From assembly GCF_003403095.1 (NCBI RefSeq), contig NZ_CP031555.1, positions 2,088,001 through 2,152,000 on the forward strand: a DNA stretch of 64,000 nt. The letters run 5' to 3'. The position numbers were made by a program, and so were the translations under genes. The notes under the pieces are model-generated. The model did not search any database. It was given only the letters and a program-made list of their open reading frames with translations, and was not told the origin of the DNA. This DNA comes from Thalassospira indica. Its GTDB lineage: Bacteria; Pseudomonadota; Alphaproteobacteria; Rhodospirillales; Thalassospiraceae. This document shows positions 62,463 through 64,000 of this stretch, one piece after another; position 1 is the stretch's first letter; the number at the start of each line of letters is the position of its first letter.

Positions 62463-63662
62463 GTGGATTCAGGCCCTCAGGAAAATAGCAGTCCGTCAAA
62501 AAAGACGTTTCGATGCTGCTATCGGGATTTTCTTTACACGCCACGGCATGCAGAACTCCTGCATCTGCGCCGCAAGGAATCGATCCAGCTTACCGCCCGT
62601 TTCGCAGCCCTTTTCGTTCTTGTCCTGATGCTTGCCGTTCCGTTCTGGGACGGGGCCTTTGCCTCTGAAATGTGGTCGTCGCAGACCTTTATCTTGCGCC
62701 TTCTGGTGGCCGGGGTTGCGCTTGTGGTTCTCACCAATCGCGCGGTCAGTGCGCGGTTGCGCCGACGTTGTCCGTACCTGCCGATGCTGATGCTGATTGT
62801 CGCGGCAAGTTTGCTGTGTGTCTTTGCTGCCAATGACCCGCTTGCGACCGACTATATGCACAGTTCGCACAGCTTCCTTCTGATCGGTCTGGTGATGATG
62901 ATTGCCATCATGCCCGTCACCCTGGTCGAGGCGGCTGTTCTTTCAGTGCCATTTGCCGTGTTGCTTGTCATCGGCGCGCAAAGCGGACTTGAAACCGGCT
63001 TTGTGCCGTTTGAAATGCTGCTGGCTTTCCTATTGCCGCTCGCACTGTGCTCGGCACTGGTGCAACTTTATCGTACCGTCACAGCCGCCCACGAAATTGC
63101 CATTGATCCCCTGACCAACTGTTATACCCGTGCCTTTGGCATGGAAATGATCCGCGTCAGCTTCGAAGGTGCGCTTCGTAAAAAGGTGCCTTATACCGTT
63201 GCGTTCATTGACCTTGATGATTTCAAGCAGATCAATGACCGTTACGGTCATGATTACGGTGACCGTATTCTCGGTGAAGTCGGCAATAACCTGATCCACC
63301 GTTTCCGCCGCTCTGATCTTGTGGTGCGTTGGGGCGGGGAGGAATTCCTTGTTCTGCTGCCCGAACTCGGTCGGGCGCGCGCAGCCGAGGTGCTTGAACG
63401 CGTCATGGCGCCGGGGCTGGCAAAGCTTGAAAACGGACAGGTGCAAAAGGCCAGTGTTGGTCTTTCCGAACGCATCGAGGATGCCATTGCCCTGCCGCAA
63501 AACCTGATCGAGCTTGCCGATCAACGCATGTATGACGCCAAAAAGCGCCGGGATCGCGATGATCTGGTTGCGCAGGGCTATTCCGGGCGGCGTAACACCG
63601 TCAGTGCGCTGGCATCCCCGCCGACCGCCAATGCCCCCTCTGCTGATCAAAGCATCAACTGA
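62463..63662 (+). CDS. Membrane diguanylate cyclase (GGDEF)
   Basis: Makes the second messenger c-di-GMP. 399 residues from a GTG at 62463 with GGAG nine bases upstream; a TTG at 62448 lacks a signal. A soluble N-terminus of about 40 residues is followed by about six TM helices (45-205) and a GGDEF domain. The active motif is WGGEEF (Gly291-Phe295), and an RxxD inhibitory site (Arg282, Asp285) lies five residues before it, indicating product feedback. FIDLDDFKQINDRYGHDYGD is intact. No EAL domain. The IS110 element ends only about 75 bases upstream and may affect expression. Confidence 0.93.
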   Translation: MDSGPQENSSPSKKTFRCCYRDFLYTPRHAELLHLRRKESIQLTARFAALFVLVLMLAVPFWDGAFASEMWSSQTFILRLLVAGVALVVLTNRAVSARLRRRCPYLPMLMLIVAASLLCVFAANDPLATDYMHSSHSFLLIGLVMMIAIMPVTLVEAAVLSVPFAVLLVIGAQSGLETGFVPFEMLLAFLLPLALCSALVQLYRTVTAAHEIAIDPLTNCYTRAFGMEMIRVSFEGALRKKVPYTVAFIDLDDFKQINDRYGHDYGDRILGEVGNNLIHRFRRSDLVVRWGGEEFLVLLPELGRARAAEVLERVMAPGLAKLENGQVQKASVGLSERIEDAIALPQNLIELADQRMYDAKKRRDRDDLVAQGYSGRRNTVSALASPPTANAPSADQSIN

Positions 63663-64000
63663 GCCGCGTGTTCGCGCGGATTCCCTGCAATGCAGGCTGC
63701 TCCAGCGCGCTATCTTCCATAGATATCCTACTAGGGTCCATCAACGCATGGCGCCTGTCATCCAGGCCAAGCGCATATCTGTGCCTGCCATCTGTCGTCC
63801 TGTGACTTCTTGCAGGGCGCAGCAAGGCGTCGCAAACGATGCGGCGCATGTCTGCTCTATCTCGGATGCTGTCGGGCAGGGGGGGGCGGTTGATGCTTCC
63901 GTGCAGCGATCAAAATTTGGAATCGGCCTGAAAAACGGCATACAAACCAGCTCAGTCCTTTTCGGATTCGCACCGATTCTTTGATCCTTTGCGAACATTC
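63663..64000. other. Right-edge region without a supported gene
   Basis: About 340 bases after the GGDEF gene. Several overlapping short frames occur on both strands, including a Cys-rich 85-codon minus-strand frame ending at 63741, but none has a ribosome-binding site or recognisable sequence. No terminator for the GGDEF gene was identified. Confidence 0.3.

Noticed and set aside
63741..63998. Cys-rich minus-strand frame at the right edge
   Set aside because: Composition looks non-coding, overlapping frames exist on both strands and no family is recognisable; the window ends before context could help.
1..64000. tRNA or rRNA genes
   Set aside because: I looked through the intergenic regions for T-loop and acceptor patterns and saw none; every sizeable gap is described. 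A tRNA scan would be needed to be certain.

Overview
The window looks like a chromosomal segment of a marine alphaproteobacterium of the Rhodospirillales type, most likely Thalassospira or a close relative. This rests on gene content, gene order (zapA followed by 6S RNA, ruvCAB-ybgC-tolQRAB-pal-cpoB-tilS-ftsH-folP) and protein character, not on a database match. Most of it is dense, moderately GC-rich housekeeping DNA with short intergenic gaps and many recognisable rho-independent terminators.

Layout. 1-2.5 kb: the start of a benE-like permease gene running off the left edge, a 1-Cys peroxiredoxin and a glycine-zipper stress-type protein. 2.6-6.2 kb: a three-gene minus-strand operon for an ExbB/MotA-like channel, a MotB-like coiled-coil protein with an OmpA peptidoglycan-binding domain, and an exported OmpA-domain protein. 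6.4-13.2 kb: minus-strand metabolism and translation genes (suhB, efp, thiE, an unknown gene, a spermidine-synthase-like gene, gap, tkt). 13.5-15.4 kb: a small coiled-coil gene, zapA, probable 6S RNA and a YmdB-type phosphodiesterase. 15.5-20.3 kb: two paralogous chemoreceptors. 20.8-34.4 kb: yebC, ruvCAB, the complete Tol-Pal operon, tilS, ftsH and folP.

34.5-41.9 kb: the usual ftsH-folP-glmM order is interrupted by an OmpR-type response regulator and two overlapping 7TM histidine kinases, one of which has lost its ATP-binding boxes; glmM and thiD follow. 41.9-47 kb is more accessory: an FRG-domain gene of foreign codon usage, a small exported protein, an AEC-type carrier, a GmhB-like phosphatase lacking most zinc ligands, and a TPR/O-GlcNAc-transferase-like protein with altered donor-site motifs. 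47.5-51.3 kb: ilvD broken by an apparent one-base deletion, then alanine dehydrogenase and its divergent Lrp-type regulator.

51.6-60.7 kb forms an amine and amino-acid module: a TetR regulator, the putrescine transporter potFGHI, a PuuA-like gamma-glutamylputrescine synthetase, and divergently dgcN-dgcA for D-glutamate breakdown. Putrescine uptake plus gamma-glutamylation, and D-glutamate acetylation plus racemisation, would both feed L-glutamate. 61-62.4 kb is an IS110-family element with a long noncoding 3' segment, followed by a membrane GGDEF diguanylate cyclase. No tRNA, rRNA or CRISPR array was found.
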